A stretch of DNA of 64,000 nt from Catenibacterium mitsuokai (GCF_025148785.1 NZ_CP102271.1:1915972-1979971); one strand, 5' to 3'. Counted from the first letter of the stretch, positions 35,022 through 43,474 are shown. Program-made: numbers and translations. Notes: generated by a model not told the origin, from the letters alone.

Positions 35022-36506
35022 ATGGATAAGAAAACAAAAGAAATCATGAGTTTCGTATCTCATAGAATAAGAACTCAGAAGACAATGTTCATTCCTGTGT
35101 TTGCTATTTCCGCTTTCGCAATCGTGGGTTATACAGCTGCTGATAGAACAGCACCTGTTGTACATTCAAAAACAATTGAAGTTCCTTATGGAACTGTCTT
35201 AAAAGCTAGTGATTTTGCAATCTCTGATAATAGAGATAATACTGATACATTAAAAACAAAGATTCATGCTGATTCTTATGAAAAGAACCAGTTAGGAACA
35301 TATGCTGTCAATGTGACAGTAAAGGATGCTTTCAATAACGAAACAACTAAGACTGTTAATGTTAAGGTTGTAGATAATGAAGCACCCGTTCTTGAATCTA
35401 GAAATGATGATGGATTTGTCATCAACGTTGAAGCCAATGGCAGCAACGATTTAAAACAGTACATCAAAGCAACTGATAATGTTGATGGTGATGTAACAGA
35501 CTTCGTTAATTTTGATAAGGATTTAGATACAACTCAGTTAGGTGAACAGGTGATCAATGCTTCTGTTGAAGATAACATGGGTAATGTTGCTACTAAGACA
35601 TTTACTTTCAATGTTGGTGATACATCTGCTCCTGAAATGAACTTAAAGAATGGTAACTTCGTAGTAAACTACGGTGATAACTTTGATATCAACAACTATG
35701 TTGAAGCAAAGGATAACTATGATATGAATCCTGTTTTAACTGTTGAAGGTGAAGTAGATACTAAGAAGTTAGATGGTACTCAGTCTCTTAAGGTAACTGC
35801 AACTGATGCAAGTGGTAATAAGACTGAAAATACTTATGATGTAACTGTAGCTGATATTGCTGCTCCTGCTATTACATTAAAGTCTAATGATATTAATGTG
35901 AAGTATGGTTCATCATTTGATGCAAAGTCAAACCTTGTTTCTGCCATCGATAATCTTGATGGTGATGTAACAAGCAAAGTAAATGTAAGTGGTTCTGTCA
36001 ATACTTCTAAATCTGGAAGTTATACAGTTAACTATACAGTCACTGATAACGCTGGTAATACAGCTAATGCAAGTGCTAAGGTGAATGTATCTGCCGCTCC
36101 TTCAAGAGGTGGATACAATGCCGGTGGTACAAGTGTTAAGGGTGGACATAGCGGTGTTGTTGGAACTGGTTTATCTAAAGTAGGTTCTGCTTATGTATTT
36201 GGTGCTTCTGGACCAACAGCATTTGACTGTTCTGGATTCACTTCATGGGTATATAGACAGAATGGTAAATCATTACCAAGAACTGCTGCTGCTCAGTATA
36301 GTGGAACTACAAGAGTATCTAAGGATGGCTTAAGTGCTGGTGACTTAGTATTCTTTGCAGGAACTTATAAGTCAGGTATCTCACATGTAGGTATCTATAT
36401 CGGTAATGGACAGTTTGTTCATGCTGCTAACTCAAGTACTGGTGTTACAGTATCTTCATTAAATAGCGGTTATTATGCATCTCATTATGCAGGTGCTGGT
36501 AGATAA
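35022..36506 (+). CDS. Secreted NlpC/P60 peptidoglycan hydrolase with DUF5011 Ig-like repeats
   Basis: Cell-wall endopeptidase of 494 residues. Residues about 20-42 are a signal/membrane segment. About four DUF5011-type Ig-like domains follow, each with the pattern DN-DGDVT and TVTDxAGNTA. The C-terminal NlpC/P60 domain has the triad Cys403 (AFDCSGFT), His455 (SHVGIYIG) and His467 (FVHAA). The ATG at 35022 follows AAAGGAGAG; the longer frame has no site. It should cleave D-Glu-to-diamino-acid bonds in stem peptides. The promoter carries phased CTTAAG repeats, suggesting envelope-stress control. Confidence 0.94.
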   Translation: MDKKTKEIMSFVSHRIRTQKTMFIPVFAISAFAIVGYTAADRTAPVVHSKTIEVPYGTVLKASDFAISDNRDNTDTLKTKIHADSYEKNQLGTYAVNVTVKDAFNNETTKTVNVKVVDNEAPVLESRNDDGFVINVEANGSNDLKQYIKATDNVDGDVTDFVNFDKDLDTTQLGEQVINASVEDNMGNVATKTFTFNVGDTSAPEMNLKNGNFVVNYGDNFDINNYVEAKDNYDMNPVLTVEGEVDTKKLDGTQSLKVTATDASGNKTENTYDVTVADIAAPAITLKSNDINVKYGSSFDAKSNLVSAIDNLDGDVTSKVNVSGSVNTSKSGSYTVNYTVTDNAGNTANASAKVNVSAAPSRGGYNAGGTSVKGGHSGVVGTGLSKVGSAYVFGASGPTAFDCSGFTSWVYRQNGKSLPRTAAAQYSGTTRVSKDGLSAGDLVFFAGTYKSGISHVGIYIGNGQFVHAANSSTGVTVSSLNSGYYASHYAGAGR

Positions 36507-36531
36507 GAAGATCGAAAGATCTTCTTTTTTT
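36505..36531 (+). terminator. Rho-independent terminator
   Basis: AAGAAGATC and GATCTTCTT pair around GAAA and are followed by a T run. Confidence 0.9.
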
Positions 36532-36544
36532 GTAAGGAGGCTGT

Positions 36545-37240
36545 ATGAAAAAAGTATTAAAGGTAATTCTAGGAATCTTGTTAAGTATTGTATTAGTTAT
36601 TTGTTTACTCTATGGTGCTTTTATCTATATGATTGAGTATCATGTAGCAACTGTAGATAAGAAGTCTTATAACGGATATGAAGTGATTATGCAGTCTGTA
36701 GGAAGTCCCCTCTTCTTCAGCAGTGCGGATGGACGTTTGCTTCTTAAAAAGAATGGAAAAACAATCAATAAGACTGACTTTGTATTATCAGATGATGGTG
36801 GAAGTATTCGTAAAGCAGTATGGAGTGTGAGCTGGTATAAGGATCATGTAAGTGTTGTAATAAGAGGATCTGAACAGGATGATATGCTTTACAGTCTTTA
36901 TTATAACGGAAATACAAAAAATTCTATTATACCTAGTCAGGATGGTATAACAACTAAAGATGATATGGCTGGTCAGGATGCTGATGAGATCAGAAAAGAA
37001 TTGAGGATGGTGGCTGATTATCTTCATTATGATGATATAAAATATGGTACCAGTGCAAAGGGATGGATGTATGCAGTTGTTTATAACAAAGATGGTGTCA
37101 CACGACATTTAAATTATTATGAAACTCATGAGCATGAATATGCTTATGAGGAAACAAAGAATGGTACGACTATAGTATTAGGATTCTATAAAATAGAAAA
37201 CGGCCAGGTCATAGATGAACATACTACAGCATGGCACTAA
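36545..37240 (+). CDS. Membrane-anchored protein of unknown function
   Basis: A 231-residue protein that I do not recognise with certainty. One N-terminal hydrophobic segment (about residues 5-32) anchors a polar extracellular domain rich in short beta strands (YNGYEVIMQSVGSPLFFSSADGRLLLKKNGK; WSVSWYKDHVSVVIRGSEQ). It has a similar layout to small DUF5412-like proteins, but I cannot confirm membership. It has its own AAGGAGG site, lies downstream of a strong terminator and ends at another, so it is probably expressed alone or by read-through. Confidence 0.65.
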   Translation: MKKVLKVILGILLSIVLVICLLYGAFIYMIEYHVATVDKKSYNGYEVIMQSVGSPLFFSSADGRLLLKKNGKTINKTDFVLSDDGGSIRKAVWSVSWYKDHVSVVIRGSEQDDMLYSLYYNGNTKNSIIPSQDGITTKDDMAGQDADEIRKELRMVADYLHYDDIKYGTSAKGWMYAVVYNKDGVTRHLNYYETHEHEYAYEETKNGTTIVLGFYKIENGQVIDEHTTAWH

Positions 37241-37268
37241 AAAAAGATTCCGGAAGGAATCTTTTTAT
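37238..37268. terminator. Bidirectional terminator
   Basis: AAAAGATTCC and GGAATCTTTTT pair around GGAA, between convergent genes. Confidence 0.85.
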
Positions 37269-38290
37269 AATAGTTCTTTAAGTTTTTCAATAGATTCTTC
37301 TGTAGTCGCCCAGCTTGTCGCAAAACGTACTACTGTATGTGTATCATCATACTTTTCCCAGAAACCATAGCGTACATGCTTTTCTAGTTCTTCTAGTTTC
37401 TTATTGTCTACAATAAAGAACTGCTGGTTTGTAGGAGAATCAATATAGAATTCATAACCCTTTTCTTTAAAGATTGTTTTAAGCTTTTCAGCCATATCAA
37501 TCGCATGTCTTGAAATCTTGAAATAGAGATCATCTGTAAAAAGAACATCAAATTGAACACCATTTAAACGTCCTTTTGCAAGCAGTGCACCATGCTTCTT
37601 GATAAGGTTCACAAAGTGTGCTGGTGTATTCTTCTTAGTAAAAACAACTGCCTCACCACATAATGCCCCTACTTTAGTACCACCGATATAGAATACATCA
37701 GTAAGTTCTGCAATATCTTCTAGTGTTACATCAGTATCATAAGACATGAGGCCATAACCAAGTCTTGCACCATCTAAGAATAAAGGCAAGTTATAAGCAT
37801 GACATACATCTGAGATTTCTTTTAATTCTTCTTTTGTATAAAGTGTGCCATATTCTGTAGGATGAGAAATATAAACCATACCTGGGAATACCATATGTTC
37901 ATGATTGGCATCGTTATAGAATGTATCTACTAATTCTTTGACATCTGATGCTTTGAGTTTACCTAAGTATTGTGGAACAGTCATTACCTTATGTCCTGTA
38001 TATTCAATAGCCCCTGCTTCATGAGCGGCCACATGTCCTGTCACTGCAGCGACAACACCTTCATAAGGCTTCAACATTGTATCAATGACTAACTGGTTAG
38101 TCTGTGTACCACCTGTAATAAAGTAAATATCAGCTTCTTCTTTACCACATGCTTTCGCAATCTTTTTTCTTGCAGATTCAGAATATACATCTACTCCATA
38201 TCCTGACTGCTGATCCATATTTGTTTCAATAAATTTTTCTAGAATGGCAGGATGTGCCCCTTCTGTATAATCACTTTCAAATGATAACAT
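37265..38290 (-). CDS. ltaE: Low-specificity L-threonine aldolase
   Basis: PLP enzyme splitting L-threonine or allo-threonine into glycine and acetaldehyde. The protein has 341 residues. The PLP lysine is Lys206 in VFYIGGTKVGALCGEAVVF. LFLDGARLGYGL supplies the Asp/Arg pair, and FITGGTQTNQLVID is the phosphate-binding region. The ATG follows GGAGGATATAAAG. It is monocistronic, and it faces the membrane protein across a bidirectional terminator. Stereopreference cannot be read from sequence. Confidence 0.94.
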   Translation of the reverse strand: MLSFESDYTEGAHPAILEKFIETNMDQQSGYGVDVYSESARKKIAKACGKEEADIYFITGGTQTNQLVIDTMLKPYEGVVAAVTGHVAAHEAGAIEYTGHKVMTVPQYLGKLKASDVKELVDTFYNDANHEHMVFPGMVYISHPTEYGTLYTKEELKEISDVCHAYNLPLFLDGARLGYGLMSYDTDVTLEDIAELTDVFYIGGTKVGALCGEAVVFTKKNTPAHFVNLIKKHGALLAKGRLNGVQFDVLFTDDLYFKISRHAIDMAEKLKTIFKEKGYEFYIDSPTNQQFFIVDNKKLEELEKHVRYGFWEKYDDTHTVVRFATSWATTEESIEKLKELL

Positions 38291-38465
38291 CTTTATATCC
38301 TCCGTTTCATGTATTCTACACTATTTTAGAGGTGAATACAAATAATGAAAATAATTCAAAAATATGAAGTAATTCACCCTGATGAATGAGTATATATATG
38401 TATAAGCCACTTATTTCTTGTTTAGAATACTTTTACATAGAAAGATAAAGGAAACTCATTCCTCG

Positions 38466-38517
38466 AATAGTCAATTCATACTATTTTGTAGGAATAGGAA
38501 CAGAACTATACTATAAT
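38466..38517 (+). promoter_or_regulatory. Promoter/operator region of the toxin-antitoxin pair at 38540
   Basis: TATAAT at 38512-38517 lies upstream of the antitoxin ATG. An inverted repeat AATAGT-N8-ACTATT at 38466-38485 may be an autoregulatory operator. The rest of 38291-38465 is AT-rich with no gene. Confidence 0.45.
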
Positions 38518-38539
38518 AATCAAAAAGGAGTGATAGGAT

Positions 38540-38719
38540 ATGGAAAACAGAACAGTAATTATTAATGGTGTATCTTATACTTGTTTAACTGATGAAGAAT
38601 ACGAAGATTTGCAGACAGTAGCTGCTTATGAAGAAAGAAAAAAGAGTAAAGATTTTAAAACCATTAGCTTTGATGAATTCTTAAAAGACAGAGAAGAAAA
38701 GTATGGAGTTAAATTTTGA
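38540..38719 (+). CDS. Putative antitoxin of a type II toxin-antitoxin pair
   Basis: A 59-residue acidic and lysine-rich protein, beginning MENRTVIINGVSYTCLTDEEY and ending KDREEKYGVKF. The second half (KTISFDEFLKDREEK) looks like the flexible toxin-binding tail of RelB/Phd-like antitoxins. AAAGGAG precedes the ATG. Its stop lies 17 bases inside the downstream toxin gene, the overlap typical of toxin-antitoxin operons. The family assignment is by context more than by sequence. Confidence 0.7.
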   Translation: MENRTVIINGVSYTCLTDEEYEDLQTVAAYEERKKSKDFKTISFDEFLKDREEKYGVKF

Positions 38720-39002
38720 TGTTGAAATCGAACCATACATTATAGAAATTATAGACAACATTGATTATTATAACTATATTAGATTCAGAAACTTCTCTAT
38801 AGGAATCTTTCTAACCAAAGAATTACGAAAAGTCAAAGGAATAGTTGAGGCCAATCCACATATTGGCAAGAAGGTTCAAACAAACAAATATAAGTATGTT
38901 ATGCCAACTACCAAAGCAGTCTTATATTATGAAATCATAGAAAATAGTGAAGACATCGTTTTCTATGAATACAAACCTTTCAAACAGAATAAAGACATGT
39001 AA
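38703..39002 (+). CDS. RelE/ParE-superfamily toxin
   Basis: A 99-residue protein with the compact RelE/ParE layout: two N-terminal helices, then a beta sheet (VQTNKYKYVMPTTKAVLYYEIIENSEDIVFYEYKPF). The paired strand ending in YEYKPF resembles the C-terminal active strand of ParE/RelE toxins. It overlaps the antitoxin gene by 17 bases, so the two are co-translated. An mRNA-cleaving or gyrase target cannot be told apart by eye. Confidence 0.75.
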   Translation: MELNFDVEIEPYIIEIIDNIDYYNYIRFRNFSIGIFLTKELRKVKGIVEANPHIGKKVQTNKYKYVMPTTKAVLYYEIIENSEDIVFYEYKPFKQNKDM

Positions 39003-39028
39003 AAAGATACCACGTGGGTATCTTTTAT
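39000..39028. terminator. Terminator between convergent genes
   Basis: AAAAGATACC and GGTATCTTTT pair around ACGTG, with T runs on both sides. Confidence 0.85.
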
Positions 39029-39546
39029 TCTGGTCTATGTACTTTATTTAATAATTCTTCTGTTACATCTTTGGCAGGTAATGTTTGATCAATATGTCCA
39101 ATAGATAATAGTGCTTCTAAACGCAAATTCTTTGGGAAATGAAAGATATTTCTAATATAGTCCTCCGTTGAATCTTCTGTAGATGATACTCTATTTCTTC
39201 CCTGAATCCAGCAGCTGCCTAACCCTAGTGATGAGGCCATATAATGCATCGTCAAGATGACATTGCTGCAGTCTTCTATCCAGACATCTGTTTTATCTTC
39301 ATCACCTAATACAATAATGCAGGCAGCTGCACCTTCTAACATCTGACTGCCTGCTTTTCTACATTGAGATAATTGTGTTAATAGTTCAGGATCAGTGACT
39401 ACAATTAGTTCTTCTGGTTTAATATTACGCCCACTTGGTGCGAGTAAGCCTGCTTCTACAATTTGATCCAATAATTCTTTTTCTAATGATTCACCCGTAT
39501 ATTGTCTATAGCTTCTTCTTTGTTTCAAAAAGTCTAAAAAATCCAT
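39025..39546 (-). CDS. Nitroreductase-family protein
   Basis: FMN-dependent NAD(P)H reductase of 173 residues, acting in the cytoplasm. The family start MDFLDFLKQRRSYRQYT, the FMN-phosphate segment LLAPSGRNIKPEELIVV near residue 38, and SLGLGSCWIQGRNRV near 115 are all visible. The ATG at 39546 is chosen because AAAGGGTGA precedes it and homology begins there. Natural substrates of such enzymes (quinones, nitro compounds) cannot be specified. Confidence 0.9.
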   Translation of the reverse strand: MDFLDFLKQRRSYRQYTGESLEKELLDQIVEAGLLAPSGRNIKPEELIVVTDPELLTQLSQCRKAGSQMLEGAAACIIVLGDEDKTDVWIEDCSNVILTMHYMASSLGLGSCWIQGRNRVSSTEDSTEDYIRNIFHFPKNLRLEALLSIGHIDQTLPAKDVTEELLNKVHRPE

Positions 39547-39579
39547 ATAATCACCCTTTCTTTCTCCCATTATAACATA

Positions 39580-39607
39580 TTGACATGTGTTGTGGTTTTT
39601 TTATAAT
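39580..39607 (+). promoter_or_regulatory. Strong sigma-A promoter
   Basis: TTGACA (39580-39585) and TATAAT (39602-39607) with 16-base spacing, before the membrane protein at 39631. Confidence 0.85.
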
Positions 39608-39630
39608 GAGGGTAAAGGAGCGTGATAGTT

Positions 39631-40437
39631 ATGCGTATGTTACGTACAATTGTATTAGATATTCTTATTTTCATTCTTGTGAATGTATTATGTTTTTCAA
39701 TGCTTTGTCCAAGTATTATTAATAGTGCTATACAGAATGATGAAATTACCCAGGAAATGACCAACAAAGTAATGACTGTCATTAATCAATATACATATCG
39801 ATTACCGCAGATTACAATCAATAAAATACAGGCTGATATTAGTCAATCTGAATCTATGGCCACTTTAACAACTAAATATAGTCAGGCTATTATTAAGCAG
39901 ATGGCAACAGGTGAAGAAAATAAAGAAGATATGACACCTTATATCAATAACCTGGCACAGGAATGTTTTGAGATTGTAGAAAAGGATACAGATATCACAG
40001 TACCTAGTATATTAAAGACATCACTGACTCAATTGATTTCTTCTGGTTTAGTATCTCAGGGTATTGATCAATATGTAGATGAGTTTATTAGTAAACAGTC
40101 TCCTAAGAGATTAAAGATGATACAGATCTTCTATCAGTTAACACTTGATTCTAATCGTATGATTATGGCTGGTATACTTGTTGTATTATGCTTGATTCAG
40201 TTAATTATAGATAAACTATATGGATTAACTGCATTGGGTGTAACAGGTGTATTATCCGGACTAAGTGTGAGCTTTATAATGCCACTCGCAATTAGTGAAG
40301 TCGCTGGTTCTTATTTGAATCGTACAGTGATCTTTGATCCATCTATCTTAAGAACACCAGGAATGATGATATGTGGTATATCTGTTGTAGTAGTAATAAT
40401 CGCACAATTAATTATGAGAAAAACAGCTAGAAATTAA
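39631..40437 (+). CDS. Membrane protein of unknown function
   Basis: A 268-residue protein that I do not recognise. An N-terminal span (about 5-30) is followed by about 130 extracytoplasmic residues rich in Gln, Asn and Ser with alpha-helical character (QEMTNKVMTVINQYTYRLPQITINKIQADIS). Three C-terminal spans end in RKTARN. The ATG at 39631 is set by GGAG ten bases upstream, not the GTG at 39622, which is too close. It is expressed from a strong promoter and ends at a terminator. No enzymatic motif is visible. Confidence 0.7.
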   Translation: MRMLRTIVLDILIFILVNVLCFSMLCPSIINSAIQNDEITQEMTNKVMTVINQYTYRLPQITINKIQADISQSESMATLTTKYSQAIIKQMATGEENKEDMTPYINNLAQECFEIVEKDTDITVPSILKTSLTQLISSGLVSQGIDQYVDEFISKQSPKRLKMIQIFYQLTLDSNRMIMAGILVVLCLIQLIIDKLYGLTALGVTGVLSGLSVSFIMPLAISEVAGSYLNRTVIFDPSILRTPGMMICGISVVVVIIAQLIMRKTARN

Positions 40438-40455
40438 TCTAGCTGCTTTTTTATT
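40424..40455. terminator. Terminator between convergent genes
   Basis: CAGCTAG and CTAGCTG pair around AAATTAAT and are followed by CTTTTTTATT. Confidence 0.85.
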
Positions 40456-41056
40456 GGAATAAATAATCCTTTAAATCATATTGTAAGACACGATAGAGGA
40501 ACTTACCTCCTGTTGTTTGATATGTACGTAAGAGTGTACCATCGAGGGTATAAACACTCCAGCTCATCTGTATTCCACTATCTGCAATTAATTGTCCATG
40601 AAGTTCCTGTGAGCTAGAAACATAAGGTGAATAAGCAACTTGTATAGAACTTACTAGAGAGACAGTGCGCGCATTTTCATCTACCAAATATTTATAGTAA
40701 TAAGATGTACCGCTCTTCATAGTAAAGAATGCATTGGTGTAATTTGTATCATTCTGCCATTTGTAATCACTTCTAGTACTACTATAACAGTAATTATTGT
40801 TGAACATATATAGGTAGTATTGCCCTTTAGGTAATGAATTGTTTTCTTCATAAGTGACATAATGTTGTCCTGCCTGCATAGAGAAATCACTTGTTTTTGT
40901 GAGTAATTGAGATTCATAACCTGTAGAGTCCCAGAATTGTTCTGAACCAATCATATAGTCTATAGATGGATTTGTATAGATGGTATTGAGTTTAATGATT
41001 GTAGATGTTTCTCTAGAACTGATAATAAGAGAGTTATTACCTACTAAAGCTAAAGA
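40451..41056 (-). pseudogene. 5-prime-truncated extracellular protein gene
   Basis: The open frame runs without a valid start from the junction near 41056 down to the stop at 40451, about 200 residues. An internal ATG at 40954 gives 167 residues. The product is beta-rich and full of Tyr, Ser and Asn (LPKGQYYLYMFNNNYCYSS; LHGQLIADSGIQMSWSVYTLDGTLLRTYQTTGGKF), like a secreted or surface domain. No signal peptide remains, because its 5-prime end is replaced by an IS fragment. I cannot name the family. Confidence 0.65.
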
Positions 41057-41361
41057 GTAGCAGGTCTATCCTGTTGTGACCTTTTCTTCCTCTGGTTTCT
41101 TTTCTGACCATATACTTGCTTAGATCCACTCCCTTAATGGCCTCGAGGAAAGAAAGAAGTTCATCAGTTGGCGTAATTTCATAGCCAAGACCTAGTGGCA
41201 AACACATCTGAATTGAGTTATAATATGTTATGTAGTTAGGTTCATTATTTAAACATTCATTCATAACCTAATTATATCAAAAAATGCGGCACTTCTCATT
41301 TATTTGAGATGTGTCGCATTTTTCTATTTTAGAAAACTGTCATTTATTTCGAGACAGCCTC
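41057..41361 (-). mobile_element. Remnant of an IS1182-like insertion sequence (left end and transposase N terminus)
   Basis: On the minus strand the sequence begins GGCTGTCTCGAAATAAATGA, the style of terminal repeat common in IS1182-type elements. A strong hairpin (41282-41321) and a frame starting at 41264 follow. The frame encodes about 69 transposase-like residues (GVDLSKYMVRKETRGRKGHNRIDLL). It then breaks at about 41056, where unrelated surface-protein sequence begins. The remaining transposase and right end are gone. The element abuts the toxin stop codon at 41362. Confidence 0.65.
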
Positions 41362-41694
41362 CTAAAGTTTAATCCAAATGTCATGAAACTGTTTAGAAAT
41401 ATCTCTACCGCCATACATAATATGAACAATATTCACAACACCATTTACTTCATTCAACAAGTAAAACACCAGATAATTATCCACAGGCAAAACTCTTAAT
41501 CCCATACTGTTCCAAGGTTCTTCTTCATATAATTTATATCTCATTGGCATAAATTCTAAAGAACGTATCTCTTCCATATTATGATTTATTTGTCTACTTG
41601 CAGCTTCCGGTTGACACAAATGATATGCTATGTATTGATAAATCTCTCTTATATCATGTCTTGCTACTATAGAGTAATCTATACGAAAAGTCAT
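41362..41694 (-). CDS. RelE/ParE-family toxin
   Basis: A 110-residue protein of the RelE/ParE plasmid-stabilisation family: FRIDYSIVARHDIREIYQYIAYHLCQPEAASRQI at the N terminus, MRYKLYEEEPWNSMGLRVLPVDNYLVFYLLNEVNGVVNIVHIMYGGRDI at the C terminus. The last strand with YGGRDI is the typical ParE/RelE end. Its ATG overlaps the antitoxin stop by four bases. An IS remnant begins directly after its stop codon, but the gene is intact. Confidence 0.92.
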   Translation of the reverse strand: MTFRIDYSIVARHDIREIYQYIAYHLCQPEAASRQINHNMEEIRSLEFMPMRYKLYEEEPWNSMGLRVLPVDNYLVFYLLNEVNGVVNIVHIMYGGRDISKQFHDIWIKL

Positions 41695-41996
41695 AGATTA
41701 AAGTCTCTTTTCATTTCTGCTTCAACTTCATCAGCTGAATAGACTCTTCCCGCTTTTATGTCAGCGATACCTTTTTCAATTTCTGCATCAAATTGTTCTT
41801 TAGTAAGAGACTGGTATTGTAGAGGCTCAGTTCTAGGTAATTTCATTTCAAAGGGAATACCCTTTTGCAATACAATCTGTTTTAAAAACATTCCTACTGC
41901 ATTCGACATCGGAATACCAAGTTGTTGTAAAATATCTTCAGCCTGTTCCTTAAGTTCAGGTTCAACACGTGCAAACACATTTGCGGTTCTTGCCAT
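41691..41996 (-). CDS. RelB/DinJ-family antitoxin
   Basis: A 101-residue antitoxin. The N-terminal ribbon-helix-helix (ANVFARVEPELKEQAEDILQQLGIPMSNAVGMFLKQIVLQKGIPFEMKLP) is the DinJ signature. The acidic tail (ADIKAGRVYSADEVEAEMKRDFNL) should wrap the toxin. GGAGG precedes the ATG. Two palindromes upstream are likely autoregulatory operators. Confidence 0.94.
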   Translation of the reverse strand: MARTANVFARVEPELKEQAEDILQQLGIPMSNAVGMFLKQIVLQKGIPFEMKLPRTEPLQYQSLTKEQFDAEIEKGIADIKAGRVYSADEVEAEMKRDFNL

Positions 41997-42036
41997 AATG
42001 ATTACCTCCTTTTCTATAGTTTAGCACTTTTTGCAT

Positions 42037-42069
42037 GCTATTAGCAATCTTTTCGCATGCTAACAGCAT
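42037..42069 (-). promoter_or_regulatory. Two TGCT-N3-AGCA palindromes upstream of the RelB/DinJ gene
   Basis: Palindromes at 42037-42047 and 42059-42069, 22 bases centre to centre (two helical turns). They cover the presumed -35. Such pairs are usual operators for ribbon-helix-helix antitoxin complexes. Confidence 0.65.
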
Positions 42070-42096
42070 ATTTTTAAGTATAAAAAAAGACCTGCA

Positions 42097-42627
42097 TTAT
42101 GCAAGTCTTGTATCTATTCTCATACTGCTGTTAATAACTGAGGCTTTTTCGAAGAGGAGAAGCTTCTTTTTCTTTTCTACGCCAGAAGCATAGCCTTTTA
42201 AGTTACCCTTAGAACCTACGACACGGTGTGAAGGGATGATTAACGCAATATGATTATGACCAATAGCACCACCAACTGCCTGTGCTGACATTTCTTTCTT
42301 ATTGCCATATTTCGCAATAGCTTTCGCAATATCACCATAAGTAATTGTTTCACCATAAGGGATATGCTGGATAATAGTCCAGATCATTCTCTGGAATGGT
42401 GTACCCTGCATCTTAATAGGTGGACAGAAGTTAGGAACGATTCCATCAAAATATAAGTTTAACCAAGCAATTGTCTGATCAAAGACGGGTAAATCTTGTT
42501 CAATAGGTTCCTTGAGGATATCTGCATAATATTTATCATCTTCAAACCATAAACCAATAAGTGATTCACCATCACTTGCCATAGTAATATTTCCAATAGG
42601 AGACTGGTATTTCTTAATATATTCCAT
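42097..42627 (-). CDS. O6-alkylguanine-DNA alkyltransferase homologue with Ser in place of the acceptor Cys
   Basis: A 176-residue homologue of Ogt/MGMT, which transfers alkyl groups from guanine O6 to its own cysteine. The N-terminal domain, the DNA-binding helix region (FQRMIWTIIQHIPYGETITYGDIA) and MSAQAVGGAIGHNHIALIIP are all conserved. The active-site motif, normally PCHRV, reads PSHRV with Ser133 (codon TCA), followed by a normal VVGSKGNLKGYASGVEKK. It may bind alkylated DNA without repair, like alkyltransferase-like proteins, which usually have Trp here. The ATG at 42627 follows GGAGG. Confidence 0.88.
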   Translation of the reverse strand: MEYIKKYQSPIGNITMASDGESLIGLWFEDDKYYADILKEPIEQDLPVFDQTIAWLNLYFDGIVPNFCPPIKMQGTPFQRMIWTIIQHIPYGETITYGDIAKAIAKYGNKKEMSAQAVGGAIGHNHIALIIPSHRVVGSKGNLKGYASGVEKKKKLLLFEKASVINSSMRIDTRLA

Positions 42628-42649
42628 TATTTTTACCTCCAAAAATAAA

Positions 42650-42709
42650 CAAAAAAAGCATTAGCGTACGCAAAAAAGAATTTCTTTTTCTACGTATAGC
42701 TAATGCTTT
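42650..42709 (-). terminator. Long hairpin with T run, probable terminator
   Basis: AAAGCATTAGC (42656-42666) pairs with GCTAATGCTTT (42699-42709). An inner hairpin AAAAAGAA/TTCTTTTT sits in the loop. On the minus strand a T run follows. It separates the Tim44-like gene from the MGMT homologue. Confidence 0.65.
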
Positions 42710-42778
42710 GTGAATGACATGCTATAAAATATTCCTTTGTTGGTTGTATTGTAACACAATTATTTCACAAGGTCAATC

Positions 42779-43465
42779 TTAGACTTCATCTTCCTGCCTG
42801 ATTTCATCTAAGTAAATCTTGTCATCTTCTACTATAAATCGCCAGTATTCAATAAATACTTCTTTATTATCCTGAGTGACTTCATTACCTTTGATCATTC
42901 TATCTCTCATCTTACCTTCTATATAAGACCAGAAGTAATCATCACCTACTTCTACAACCATTGTTTTAAGAAGTCTGATATCAGAGAGTTCATTACGTAT
43001 ACCTTCATACTCCCACCAGTTGAGTTTTGTTTTCCATTGACCATAAAGAGAGGAAGAAAGATGTTGTTTAAGAGTATCCATATCTTTATCACTCCATGCA
43101 TTCTGTATAGCATAATAGTAGTGAGTAACCTCCCTGTTCATCTTCATTTCTTCAAAGAATGCGTTATTCTTTTCTTTTAATTCTTTTTTCATAGCCTTAT
43201 GCATAGAGATAGCTTTATATCTGCGACGATATTTTTCAAAACATGAAAGACTATATGATCCAAGAATAAATAATATAACACTAGCAGCACGATCTTCATT
43301 TGAAGCTGGATGACTCTCAGAGTGAGGTGTATGACCACTTGAGGAACTGCCGCCGCCTCCACCGCCTCCTGATCCTCCTCCCCCGCCGCCAGCTCTAGCA
43401 TAGACAGGAGAAACAGAAAAACATAATATACATACAATAAATAAACATCTTATTAATCTCTTCAT
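42779..43465 (-). CDS. Tim44-like domain protein with Gly-rich linker
   Basis: A 228-residue exported or membrane protein. A signal peptide (about 1-23, ending VYARA) precedes a Gly/Ser-rich stretch of about 20 residues. A second hydrophobic segment (RAASVILFILGSYSLSC) is followed by a cytoplasm-like Tim44/MBA1 fold (HYYYAIQNAWSDKDMDTLKQHLSSSLYGQWKTKL). Tim44-like domains bind membranes or unfolded chains. The bacterial role is unknown. It follows a small membrane protein by nine bases, so the pair is likely an operon. Confidence 0.82.
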   Translation of the reverse strand: MKRLIRCLFIVCILCFSVSPVYARAGGGGGGSGGGGGGGSSSSGHTPHSESHPASNEDRAASVILFILGSYSLSCFEKYRRRYKAISMHKAMKKELKEKNNAFFEEMKMNREVTHYYYAIQNAWSDKDMDTLKQHLSSSLYGQWKTKLNWWEYEGIRNELSDIRLLKTMVVEVGDDYFWSYIEGKMRDRMIKGNEVTQDNKEVFIEYWRFIVEDDKIYLDEIRQEDEV

Positions 43466-43474
43466 AAATTCCTC

